Positions 32,788-41,770 of a stretch of DNA of 64,000 bases are shown here, one piece after another (position 1 is the stretch's first letter; each line of letters opens with the position of its first letter). The translations under genes and the position numbers were made by a program. The DNA lies in the NCBI GenBank assembly GCA_928724745.1, contig CAKMXJ010000022.1, forward strand, positions 248,001-312,000, given 5' to 3'. This stretch comes from Anthracocystis setariae. Taxonomy: Eukaryota > Basidiomycota > Ustilaginomycetes > Ustilaginales > Ustilaginaceae. The notes under the pieces were generated by a model. The model worked only from the letters and a program-made list of their open reading frames with translations. It did no database searches and was not told the origin of the DNA.

Positions 32788-34629
32788 ATGTTGGGCCCCA
32801 CCGACTCCACCAACAACAATGACATCGTCGTAGACCAAGCTCCTCAGCCTCGCCCTCCGATGAACACCAACACTTCGGTTCTTACTTCTGCTTCAGACAT
32901 CAAGGACGACGAATCCTCTTTGGCCAAGATCGGTTCCCGCACCACCAGCTCCCATTATTTCCATCCTCCTATCACTGATGCAGCACTTCAACAGGTACGC
33001 CTGCGTCGCGCACTCAGCGCGCGCACCATTCAGATGATCGCCCTGGCCGGAACCATCGGCACTGGTCTCTTCCTCGGTTCCGGAAAGGCTCTCGCCAAAT
33101 CGGGTCCCGCATCCATTCTTATCTCCTACTCGCTCGTCGGTGTCATCGTCTACCTCACCATGGTTGCTTTGGGTGAAATGTCCACCCTCGTTCCCGCATC
33201 TGGTGCCTTTTGTACCTTCAGCACCCGATTCGTCGATGAGGCCTTTGGGTTTTCTGTATCGCTCAACTACTGGATCAACGATGCAGTCACGGTCGCCAGT
33301 GATCTCACCGCCTGCCAGATCTTGCTCGCCTTCTGGGTTTCAAATGACGTCTTCCCTGGTTGGGCCCTCTCGCTCATCTTCCTCACTTTCCTCATTTCCG
33401 TCAACGTCGTTTCCGTCCGCGGCTACGCAGAGCTCGAATATCTGCTTTCGCTCCTCAAGATCTGCACCATCATCATCTTCATCATCGTCGGTATCGTCGT
33501 CAACGCAGGCGTCAATCAATCCCATTCCTACCTTGGCTTCAAATACTGGACCATTGGTGACGCACCTTTCGTCGGTGGCTTTGGTGGTTGGGTCTCTGCC
33601 TTTATAACAGCATCCTACGCCTTTGGCGGGGTAGAAGCTCTCGCAATCACGGCGGGAGAGACTCGCAACCCTTCCAAGACGATCCCCAAAACAATCAGGA
33701 ACGTCTTCTGGCGCATTCTCATCTTCTACGTTGTCTCCTTGTTCATCATCGGTATCAATGTTCCCTACAACATGCCCGGTCTCAAGTCCAAATCCGCTGC
33801 TGTTTCTCCCTTCACCCTCGTCTTCGAGCAGGCAGGCTCACGCGTTGCCGCCAGCTTCATGAATGCTGTCGTCATGACCTCGGCCCTGTCTGCTGGTAAC
33901 CACGCTCTCTTTGCTGGTACACGTGTCCTCCACGGCATGGCCACCACTGGTCAAGCTCCCAAGTTCCTCAGTACCGTCTCGAAAAACACCCGCGTTCCTT
34001 GGGTCGCACTGGCTTGCACTGCCAGTATCTCTGGTCTATGCTTCGGCTCGAGCTACATAGGAGCTGGTGATCTCTGGAACTGGCTTCAGAATCTTGTTGG
34101 TGTCAGTAATCAGCTGTCTTGGGCCGCCATCGGCTTCTCTTCCATCCGATTCCGCAAGGCCATCATTAAGCAGGGCAAGCAAGATCAGCTTGTCTACAAG
34201 AACTGGACGCAGCCTTGGGGCCCTTACGTTGTTGTCGTAGGATCCATCCTCATGATTCTCGTCCAGGGTTGGACTGCCTTCAGTCCTTTCGACGTCTCGG
34301 ACTTCTTCTCGTACTACATTGAGCTCGGCTTCTTTGCCGTCGCCTATGCAGGCTGGAAGCTTTGGAAGCGATCCAAGGTGGTGTCCATCGAGGAGATGGA
34401 CCTCTACACCGACACGCTCCAGTGGGAGAAGGATGTCCGAAGACAGAGAAGGAACCTCATCCGCGAGGGCGCTGGAGAGAAACTCGCCGTGCTCTTGGAG
34501 GAAGACGAACAGGACGAGGAGGATCAGGACGAAGCCTCCGCTTCAGAAGAGAACGTAGAAAGGCAGACCACAAAAGCGCACAAGGTCAAGGCCTTCGCAA
34601 GCCGATCCTCACAATATCTCTGCTTCTAG
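32788..34629 (+). CDS. Amino-acid permease (fungal YAT/APC family)
   Basis: 613 residues from the ATG at 32788 (MLGPTDS); the frame continues upstream but only to a TTG. After a hydrophilic N-terminus comes LRRALSARTIQMIALAGTIGTGLFLGSG, the first membrane helix and substrate-binding signature of fungal amino-acid permeases. About 12 hydrophobic helices follow, with GEMSTLVPASGAF, ITAGETRNPSKTIPK and FAGTRVLHGMATTGQAP typical of the family. It imports amino acids with protons across the plasma membrane. Substrate range (basic or general) cannot be told from sequence. The cytosolic C-terminus is unusually acidic (EEDEQDEEDQDEAS), and its lysines could serve ubiquitin-driven turnover. Confidence 0.9.
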   Translation: MLGPTDSTNNNDIVVDQAPQPRPPMNTNTSVLTSASDIKDDESSLAKIGSRTTSSHYFHPPITDAALQQVRLRRALSARTIQMIALAGTIGTGLFLGSGKALAKSGPASILISYSLVGVIVYLTMVALGEMSTLVPASGAFCTFSTRFVDEAFGFSVSLNYWINDAVTVASDLTACQILLAFWVSNDVFPGWALSLIFLTFLISVNVVSVRGYAELEYLLSLLKICTIIIFIIVGIVVNAGVNQSHSYLGFKYWTIGDAPFVGGFGGWVSAFITASYAFGGVEALAITAGETRNPSKTIPKTIRNVFWRILIFYVVSLFIIGINVPYNMPGLKSKSAAVSPFTLVFEQAGSRVAASFMNAVVMTSALSAGNHALFAGTRVLHGMATTGQAPKFLSTVSKNTRVPWVALACTASISGLCFGSSYIGAGDLWNWLQNLVGVSNQLSWAAIGFSSIRFRKAIIKQGKQDQLVYKNWTQPWGPYVVVVGSILMILVQGWTAFSPFDVSDFFSYYIELGFFAVAYAGWKLWKRSKVVSIEEMDLYTDTLQWEKDVRRQRRNLIREGAGEKLAVLLEEDEQDEEDQDEASASEENVERQTTKAHKVKAFASRSSQYLCF

Positions 34630-35008
34630 AGAATCTCATCTCGCAACCGCCTTGCGATACGAGAGGATCCCATACCACTTTGTCTTTACTCAAAATCCGC
34701 ATCCATGTATACTATTCTTGTCGAAAGGGACTCGGTTGCTAAGGAATCGTTCGACCATCCTTTTCCAACATTCATGTCAGTCGTGACCGTTCGTGACTCC
34801 AATCAGTCTGGTTACTGTGGCGGCTGTTGTTTGAACCCGTTCTGAAGACTGAGAGGGTCCCAAGTCTCAAGAGTGACGCACTCTCACGCCTCGGGATAGA
34901 CTCTTTAAAATCACAGATCGGAGCAATGAGGGACAATGAGAAGATTGGCTCGTTGTGAATAAGTTAAGGGAGATAACTAGGATATGATGGATCAAATACC
35001 TGCAACAA
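34630..35008. other. Intergenic, convergent 3' ends
   Basis: 3' regions of the permease (+) and WASP (-) genes. I see no gene. Confidence 0.4.
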
Positions 35009-36358
35009 CTACCAGTCATCATCGGAAGCCTCGTCGTCCGAATCACCCATATGTTCCTTACGCTGGCTCAGAGCGGCAGCTAAAGCACTGGCCAGATCAC
35101 CATCTCCACCGCCGGCATTCGGCGACTCGGAGCCAGAGGCAGTCATTGCAGCACCTGCCGCGGCACCAACAGCGGCGCCGGCCACGCCAGCTGCAGCAGT
35201 TCGACCGACCGGAGGTGGAGCAGACGAATTGGCCTTCTTGAGGTTGTGGACACCCTTGCCCTGAATGGAGGCGAGCAGGGCGCCGCGACCATCTTGAGGA
35301 GGTGGTAAGGCAGTCGAGCCTCCGGCGGGCGGCGGCGGCGGCGGGGGAGGGGGAGCGCCGCCGCCAGCCATGGGCGGAGGGGGTGGTGGAGGAGGTGGTG
35401 CGCCTCCTCCCGCTGTGGGCCGCATGGGAGGAGGTGGGGGCGGTGGTGGTGCACTGGAAGCCGCCGCAGGTCGTGCTGGAGGTGCTGGAGGTGGCGGAGG
35501 AGCGGCTGCGCTCGTGGCGATCGAGCGTGGAGGAGGCGGCGGAGGAGGTACAGAACTTGCAGATGCGGTAGAGGCAGTTGCTGCGTGGCGAGACCTTGGC
35601 GCAGGAGGCGGAGGAGGTGCTTTGCGCTTGCTGGTAGGAGCAGGCGGTGGCACTTTTTTGGCCTTGGGTGCAGCTGGGGGAGTTGGCTTGGCGGCGGCGC
35701 CAGGACCTCCACGTTTACCGACAAAGTCTTTGATAAAGCTCTCGTTTTGGCGAATATCCTTTTCGCTGATACCGAGGTTGCCGAGCTGTTCTAGGAGGGC
35801 TTGCCATGTGGGGTCAACGTTCTGGGAACTGAAACCGTTCTCGGCAGTAAAGCCCATGTGAGCCACGTGCTTAAAGCCGGAAGGAGCACCGATCATGGAC
35901 TTGTCGATCTTGCCACCGACAGTGCCCTTCTTCTTCTTGGTAGCGGATGAACTGCTGGATTTTGACTTTGCATACTTTGAGCGGTTGTTGACCTTTTTGA
36001 ACAGATCGTTGCCTTCGCCCTCATCGGCGAGAGAAAAGCCGATCAGGCATTCGTCGCCTTCAAAAGAGTGGAAAAAGGTGCGATCCTGGTTGTACTGGAA
36101 ACCCTCGTAGAGCTCATGCTCCCAGATGACGCCTCGAGTACCTTTGAGGTCGACCACCTTGAAGTAAAAAGTCGCTTTGAGGAGGTCACGGACAAAGGCG
36201 ATGGCGCCTTCGATGCCAGTGTAGCTCCATGACGGTTGGTTGGGGTGAGCGGCGTACACCCTTCCGACGGTAGCGGTGATGATCTTGTTGTTGGAGGAGG
36301 GGATGGCAGACTTGACCTTGGATTTGTCGGATGACGAGATGGTAGACGAGGACGGCAT
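35009..36358 (-). CDS. WSP1: WASP/Las17 actin nucleation-promoting factor
   Basis: 449 residues. It activates the Arp2/3 complex at endocytic actin patches. Domain order: WH1 (about 20-130; IITATVGRVYAAHP, WSYTGIEGAIAFV), basic Lys/Ser stretch, a CRIB/GBD-like motif (IGAPSGFKHVAHMGF), a long polyproline region binding SH3 proteins and profilin, a WH2 motif (GRGALLASIQGKGVHNLKK, about 350-370), a short linker and an acidic tail ending in DDDW, the Arp2/3-binding tryptophan. The presence of a CRIB-like motif differs from S. cerevisiae Las17, which lacks it, and would allow Cdc42 control. The start codon lies 3 nt after the stop of the PIG-Y-like gene on the same strand and in the same frame. 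Confidence 0.93.
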   Translation of the reverse strand: MPSSSTISSSDKSKVKSAIPSSNNKIITATVGRVYAAHPNQPSWSYTGIEGAIAFVRDLLKATFYFKVVDLKGTRGVIWEHELYEGFQYNQDRTFFHSFEGDECLIGFSLADEGEGNDLFKKVNNRSKYAKSKSSSSSATKKKKGTVGGKIDKSMIGAPSGFKHVAHMGFTAENGFSSQNVDPTWQALLEQLGNLGISEKDIRQNESFIKDFVGKRGGPGAAAKPTPPAAPKAKKVPPPAPTSKRKAPPPPPAPRSRHAATASTASASSVPPPPPPPRSIATSAAAPPPPPAPPARPAAASSAPPPPPPPPMRPTAGGGAPPPPPPPPPMAGGGAPPPPPPPPPAGGSTALPPPQDGRGALLASIQGKGVHNLKKANSSAPPPVGRTAAAGVAGAAVGAAAGAAMTASGSESPNAGGGDGDLASALAAALSQRKEHMGDSDDEASDDDW

Positions 36359-36361
36359 GGC

Positions 36362-36676
36362 TTAAGAGTGGCGGTAGTGCTTCTCGCCGGTCCAGCGCGC
36401 AATGACGAGATACGTGGATAGCGGTATGAGCAAGGGTAAGAAGAAGACGCAGCTGTAAGGGAAGCGGAGGTAGACTGGCGTGGAGCGACCAGAGGCAACT
36501 TCTGCAGCGAGGAAGAAAGGAGACGTTCCGATCAGCAGGAGCAAGATGCTTGCTGCGATGAGGATGTTGGCGGTTCGCAGAAGCGCGCGTGGGTTGTTCG
36601 GAATCGGCTGGTTGGGTGGGGGTGCGTTGATGGAGAACGAGTTATGTCGGCGTCGATGCTCGTCCCGAGGCTGCAT
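36362..36676 (-). CDS. PIG-Y-like subunit of GPI-GlcNAc transferase
   Basis: 104 residues with two membrane helices (ILIAASILLLLIGTSPFFL and FFLPLLIPLSTYLVIARW). The C-terminal half, PYSCVFFLPLLIPLSTYLV then WTGEKHYRHS, matches the PIG-Y pattern (helix followed by W-x-G-x-K-x-x-R-H). PIG-Y is a tiny ER-membrane subunit of the complex that starts GPI-anchor synthesis by adding GlcNAc to phosphatidylinositol; yeast Eri1 is a distant counterpart. The N-terminal 35 residues are basic and not conserved. The gene ends TAA-GCC-ATG into WASP, in the same frame. Small size makes the family call moderate. Confidence 0.65.
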   Translation of the reverse strand: MQPRDEHRRRHNSFSINAPPPNQPIPNNPRALLRTANILIAASILLLLIGTSPFFLAAEVASGRSTPVYLRFPYSCVFFLPLLIPLSTYLVIARWTGEKHYRHS

Positions 36677-37356
36677 ACGTTTTGACGCCGAAGGGCGGTC
36701 AGCAAGCGAGAATACGAGTGTGCAGGAGAAGATCCGTCAAGCTCGCAGAAGGATGGATGATGATGTTGGCGAAGGTGTAGACCAACGCTGATTGCTGAGT
36801 CGAAATGTCGGCAATTGCGAAATCGAGTCGAGTCGAGTGGAGTGTGCGTGTGACGGTCAGCTTTCCGTTTCGAGGGGGGGCTTGGGCCCTCTGCTGCGTT
36901 TGCGGTGGATTTGCGGCTAGACTCTAGAGGATGCTGTCTGCATCTAAAATCTAATATTGCCTGGGGATCTGATCTCGACTTGATTGCATCGCACTTCCGA
37001 TTCCACCGACGCACACATCCACACTACTGTGACATTATTATTTCTTTTCGTTGTGAAGACAAACAGTCGAACAGACTTGCTCTGTATTTCGTGTTTCTGG
37101 TGAGTTTGGGCAATCAGCGAGAGCCTTGGAACACCAAAGGCCGTGTGGAGAGAGCGACGGCAACGGTCCATCCCGACGCAATCACGCACACATGCACACG
37201 ACCATTAACGCTTCCGCTCTCATCACCTTGATTTCGTCTTTCGTCTTCACCACGTTCCTTCATTACCTGCGCAAGCAAATTGCTATCGATTCGGCTCATC
37301 CGTCCTCCTCTGACAAGCAGTCATACCAGTATACCGACGGATCCACCGGTACATCC
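36677..37356. other. Divergent promoter region PIG-Y/WASP and UBC13
   Basis: About 680 bp upstream of both transcription units. It contains a GAGTC repeat near 36824-36838 and a G tract near 36873. An ATG at 37192 is in frame with UBC13 but would add residues not found in the family. Confidence 0.4.
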
Positions 37357-38125
37357 ATGTCTCTCCCAAAACGTATCATCAAGGTAAGTAGCCTTCACTC
37401 TTGTTCATAGCAGCGCATCCGAGCACCTCGATCCAAGACTTACATGCCCTCGTCTTCATTTTCTGTTCATCTCCATCTTGACAATCTACAGGAGACCGAA
37501 AGGCTCATCGCCGATCCCGCACCCGGCATCAGCGCAACTCCGCATGAGGATAACCTGCGATACTTTGACGTCGTTATCTCCGGTCCGTCTCAGAGTCCCT
37601 TTGAGGGTGAGTTTTGCAGCCCCCATGATTGATCTTGCAACCTACAGCGACCCCTGACCAGACTATCTTCCAACCCTCTACAATCCTAAATTCGACGGCG
37701 CCCAATTGCAGGCGGTGTATTCCGACTCGAGCTCTTCTTGCCAGAGGAATACCCAATGTCCGCCCCCAAGGTCCGCTTCCTCACCAAGATCTACCACCCA
37801 AATATCGACAAGCTTGGTCGCATCTGCCTCGACATTCTCAAAGATAAGTGGTCACCAGCGCTACAGATTCGCACCGTTCTTCTGTCCGTCCAAGCTCTCC
37901 TCTCGGCACCAAACCCGGACGATCCGCTTGCAAACGACGTGGCCGAACACTACAAGAAGGATGAAAAGGGGTAAGTTCTTTTCTTTGTCACAGCTCACTT
38001 CAGCCTCACACATGCTTGGACAGCCCACTGACCGCCACCTGCTTTTCTTTCTCTCGCTACTTTGACTCCATCCAAACAGAGCGATCGAAGTCAGCAGACA
38101 GTGGACAGCCTTGTATGCCAAGTAA
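37357..38125 (+). CDS. UBC13: Ubiquitin-conjugating enzyme E2 UBC13 (four exons)
   Basis: The predicted protein has 148 residues, joined from exons 37357-37383, 37492-37606, 37712-37970 and 38080-38125, all with GT-AG introns that keep the frame. UBC13 with the Mms2 variant builds K63-linked ubiquitin chains, for example on PCNA in DNA-damage tolerance. Features: [14 protein letters not shown] start, [20 protein letters not shown] with active-site C86, and the final WTALYAK. The C-terminus is slightly shorter than in yeast or human, which may reflect the predicted exon 4 junction. Three introns in a gene this small is unusual for the window and typical of conserved smut housekeeping genes. 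Confidence 0.93.
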
Positions 38126-38265
38126 AGTACCTGGATCTTGTAGCCACATCGCACCTGCTTCGCTTCAATCGACAGCACGGCCACAGATCATGAATTCAAC
38201 GACATCGTAAATTGACTTTCGTTTCTTCGCACACCCGAGGTCGCGGAACCATGCTTCGATTGAGC

Positions 38266-40032
38266 TTACTTTTCGCGTTGGATCATGTTGACAATGTCGT
38301 CGAACTTGGTTCGAGAGATCTGCATTCCACCGCTGCCTTCCATTTCAGGCACGATCGGATCCTCATGCGTACCGTCCAACACTGTACCGATTGGATCTTC
38401 CTCATTCTCGTCCAGCAGAGGCAGTCGAATCGTGCCACCGTTGCGTGCTGCTCGGCTCTCGTAGAACGCGATGCACATCAATGGCAATGCGAACAGAACC
38501 GACTGCACAGAGCGATTGAGCTTGGCGTACGTTTCGTGGGAAAGCACCCATTCCAGCGGTGCAATCACGAACGCTTCCAGCAGGTTGAACGGCGGAAGGT
38601 AAACAAACTGATCCGGTGCTCGCACCATGGCAATCACCTTTTGAGAGAAAAAGGCAGCGTACACCTCGTCTGCCGAGTCGACCACGTCACTGTAAGCAGT
38701 ACCGAAGAAGGCGATCAGAATGTTGAGTAGAATCACCGCCGTGACGAAGCAGTACGCGTAGTACAGGATGTGGCCGTACGGATAGCCGAATGCATCTTCA
38801 CTCGTCAGATCAAAGTCGGCTCCGCCCAACAGTGCCTGCGTCAACACATCGACAACCTTGACCAGCACATTGTCTACTCGAGACTCGTCTGCAGCATCCA
38901 GTGCTAGGAACGCGTGTCCGAACCCGATCATGACTAGAGCCAACAAGGTAAAGAAGATGGCACTTTCCTTAAACATGCGCAGGATGATCACCGTCAGAGT
39001 TCCAAAATAGACAACCCCGTCAAAGACTTTGAGAAGCTGCACCCAGATCAGAGGTGCCACGCACGCCAGAAACTGGAACGCACGCAGCTCGTAAGACTCT
39101 GCCTTTTTGTCGTGGGCGATGAAGCTGGCCACTCGGAAGCAGAAAGAGACGAAGAGCAACCCATCTGTGAAGAGATCGATGACCGTCCAAAACTCGATCG
39201 CGCCAAGACCGTTGAGTTTGATCCAGCGCGAAGCGTCTTCGACTAGATAGCCTGCAGCCATTACCCACAGAATCCCCTCGAACAGGTCGAATTCCTTGTA
39301 TGTTCTGGTCTGCACAGTGAAGATGGCCAGAAAGAAGATCCAGAGCACCATGTTGGCGATGTACGAGTATTTAGGCACCCCTGACCGCGAAGGATGGAAA
39401 TGCGATAGAAAGGCCCCATCGTCCTGCTTGTCGTAGGGTTCAAAATAGGTGTAACCGTGGGCTGAGTACCTCTGCACAAGTGTGCCGTTCCAGATAGCCT
39501 GAGTCGCTCTCCTTGCTTCTATTGACGCCAGGACTGACACACAATTCTGATCGATGGCAGCTTCGAGTGCTGAAGTCGGAAGCGCAACGTCGCCGTCACT
39601 TTCGTAATACCGGAACTTCTTGGTCAAACATAGATGGTGGCTGCGCGTGTTGTCTGCGCTTGTCTCGATCGTACTTCGCTCGATGTGAGCCACGAGACGT
39701 TGCACGAGAACTTCGCATGCAATCACTCGTTTTCGGTTGATTCCGTGGTCCAGCAGCTGTTTCTCGGCATCGTGTGCGAATGTCTTGCGGGCTTCCAACA
39801 AAGCAAACGGAATTGCGTCACCGAAGTCACCCCCAAGCTCGTGGAAAGCGGAGACCACTTTGGCATCGATGATTCCTTCTGGGCCAGTGATCCTCTTCTC
39901 GTCGATCTCGCGGTCGATGAGCCGAGCGACCAACGACCTCACCCTACGAACGAGCGCAGAAATGATGGCCGGATGGACATCGAGCTCGGCGTCCAGCTTT
40001 CGGAGCGGCTGATGCTGGTCAAGCGAAGTCAT
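38266..40032 (-). CDS. YVC1: YVC1-type TRP cation channel
   Basis: 588 residues from the ATG at 40032 (MTSLDQHQ); an alternative in-frame ATG at 40209 would add 59 residues without clear conservation. It is a vacuolar, calcium-permeable channel of the fungal TRP family, releasing Ca2+ from the vacuole on osmotic shock. A cytosolic N-terminal helical domain (about 1-230) is followed by hydrophobic helices (YIANMVLWIFFLAIF, IEFWTVIDLFTDGLLFVSF and so on), a pore region with LTQALLGGADFDL and a last helix ILLNILIAFFGTAYSDV ending in the conserved VDSADEVYAAFF. An acidic C-terminal stretch follows. It is the last conventional gene before the transposon region. Confidence 0.85.
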   Translation of the reverse strand: MTSLDQHQPLRKLDAELDVHPAIISALVRRVRSLVARLIDREIDEKRITGPEGIIDAKVVSAFHELGGDFGDAIPFALLEARKTFAHDAEKQLLDHGINRKRVIACEVLVQRLVAHIERSTIETSADNTRSHHLCLTKKFRYYESDGDVALPTSALEAAIDQNCVSVLASIEARRATQAIWNGTLVQRYSAHGYTYFEPYDKQDDGAFLSHFHPSRSGVPKYSYIANMVLWIFFLAIFTVQTRTYKEFDLFEGILWVMAAGYLVEDASRWIKLNGLGAIEFWTVIDLFTDGLLFVSFCFRVASFIAHDKKAESYELRAFQFLACVAPLIWVQLLKVFDGVVYFGTLTVIILRMFKESAIFFTLLALVMIGFGHAFLALDAADESRVDNVLVKVVDVLTQALLGGADFDLTSEDAFGYPYGHILYYAYCFVTAVILLNILIAFFGTAYSDVVDSADEVYAAFFSQKVIAMVRAPDQFVYLPPFNLLEAFVIAPLEWVLSHETYAKLNRSVQSVLFALPLMCIAFYESRAARNGGTIRLPLLDENEEDPIGTVLDGTHEDPIVPEMEGSGGMQISRTKFDDIVNMIQREK

Positions 40033-40273
40033 CCTCAGACCACCCTTCGCCGCGATAGCAGTTGAGATGGTGTAGATTACGGAAGACGCGAGTCGATTGC
40101 TGTCAACTGGTCCCGGGTGGCCAGAAGCGCCAGTTGATTGTCTTGGATCGGACGAAAACTTGAACGAGACCGTCAGCTGCCAGTTTCCGTCACAGTGCTT
40201 CGTGCACATGCCAGTCAAAAGTCCTTCTTAGTAGTGCCAAGACTTGATACCCTGATTTGGGCTCGGTAAGGAC

Positions 40274-40509
40274 TGTTGGAAATCGGACTCCAATTTCCCA
40301 CTCTTTCAATACAACAAGCCAAGTTTAACATGCAGCTTTGACAAATGGCACCTCAACCTCAAGGTGCCATCCTTGCCACAATCATGGTCCAACATAATGT
40401 GATTCACACACTCTACAACAATGACTCCAGGCCCTTGCCTGGCAACTCACACAGTCCTGGCATCCAACATATTGGAGACACAAGGAGTCTAGACACCTGT
40501 CAACCCAGG
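40274..40509. repeat. Older repeat, copy 1, left part
   Basis: Starts TGTTGGAAATC and runs to the target duplication of gypsy-A. It is alignable by eye with 50470-50695 (shared stretches such as TCTAACATG/TTTAACATG, GGCTTTGAC/AGCTTTGAC, AAGGTGC, CCAGG). Together with 50221-50440 it forms one diverged copy split by gypsy-A. A TG start suggests an old LTR, but no internal genes or clear end were found. Confidence 0.6.
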
Positions 40510-41624
40510 TGTCAGCGGTCGGGCGCCTGGTAAATAGGCCGAACTCGATTTGAGCGCGGTGCGGTCCTGTTGGGCTGGGCCGCCAAGTTTGTGTTACGCG
40601 CCTGTGCAACTGGGAGGTACGAGGTGGGTTGCGCAGGTACGCCGGCGGCCCGAAGAGGACTATTAAGCCGCACTCGATCTAGCGGCGGCGGAGTGAGAGT
40701 TTCTTGACCGCGTTCGACCCTTTACCGACTGACCGATGTCGGCGCTCCGTTCAGAGGCAGCACGGCGTACTCGGTACAGCGGCGTGATGGCCTAATGTCT
40801 CGTGAGCGCTCTTGACGAGACAGAAGGCGGGTTGATTGGTTAGATGGTCACTGGAAGTGATCACTAAGCTGTTACGGCGACGACTTAGGGCCTGACGTCC
40901 CGATGTCAGCTTGTAGGCAGCGTTTACGCGCTGCGGTGTCGATACCGGTACCGACGAGGTCTAGCTGTTCTCCGACTTGAACGGAGGCACGCGAGGAAGC
41001 TGCAATGCTACTTGTATTGCAACTTACTGAACTAGAAACTGAATGATCGTGAAGACGACGTTAAGAAGCTATACTGAGCTGAAGACTGGTGTTGTAAGAA
41101 GTAGAGTGGATGAGGAGCTCATCCACTGCGAGTCAGAGGAGGAGGCCTTAAGTAAGACAGCTCCAAACCCCTATGACAAGGCCGATCCGGCGCTAGCCTA
41201 TTGTCTAGCTGCATGGCCTGCGTGTGCGCATGTACTGACCGTGGTACAAGCAGCTGATCACCTCCAAGCCTCTGAGAGCGCCGGAGATGGTGTCCCTCAC
41301 CTGCTGATCACCTCGAGATGGCGTTTGTCGCGATCCGGCGTCTCTGCGCCGTCGAACTGCCGCAATCCGATCGCTATGGGCGAAAACGGCTGAAAGAGAC
41401 TCTCTGAGCCGCACTCACTCCGAACGCGGCCGAGAAGCGTGTTTCCCACCGCTCCAACTTTGCCCCCCGTGAGTAACGCCACTACCAAATTCGGCGCACT
41501 GCTGGTCACGTATCTTCCCTCACTCGAATGCGAGGGCGGTTGACTGTAGCCCTCTTAACCGCGCTCGAGCCGAAAGCGGCCGAAAAACCAGCTTTCCGCC
41601 GCCTCAGCTTCTCTGCCTGTGACA
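40510..41624 (-). repeat. gypsy-A LTR (3' LTR in element sense)
   Basis: 1115 bp, starting TGTCAGCGG and ending CTGTGACA on the plus strand. It is preceded by target duplication CCAGG. Short frames inside it are repeated in the other LTR and have no family resemblance. Confidence 0.93.
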
Positions 41625-41637
41625 TTACCCCCCGTCC
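41625..41637 (-). other. gypsy-A polypurine tract
   Basis: On the minus strand GGACGGGGGGTAA lies directly before the 3' LTR, the usual site of plus-strand DNA priming. gypsy-B has the same G-run followed by TAA at its LTR. Confidence 0.7.
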
Positions 41638-41770
41638 GAGACCCGAGCTCCTGCGAGGCGAAATGAAATGGGCTGCGCATCTTCCAGCCGTTGTGAGCTT
41701 GACGGCGGCTAAGTGATGAGGCTGAAAGTCTACCATCATCACTTTCAGCCCCCTCGTCGCCATCAGCACT

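Noticed and set aside
35370..35861. Gly-rich plus-strand frame
   Set aside because: Antisense of the WASP polyproline region.
41205..41509. Short frames in gypsy-A LTR, repeated at 49801-50105
   Set aside because: Duplicated only because they lie in LTRs; no conserved features.
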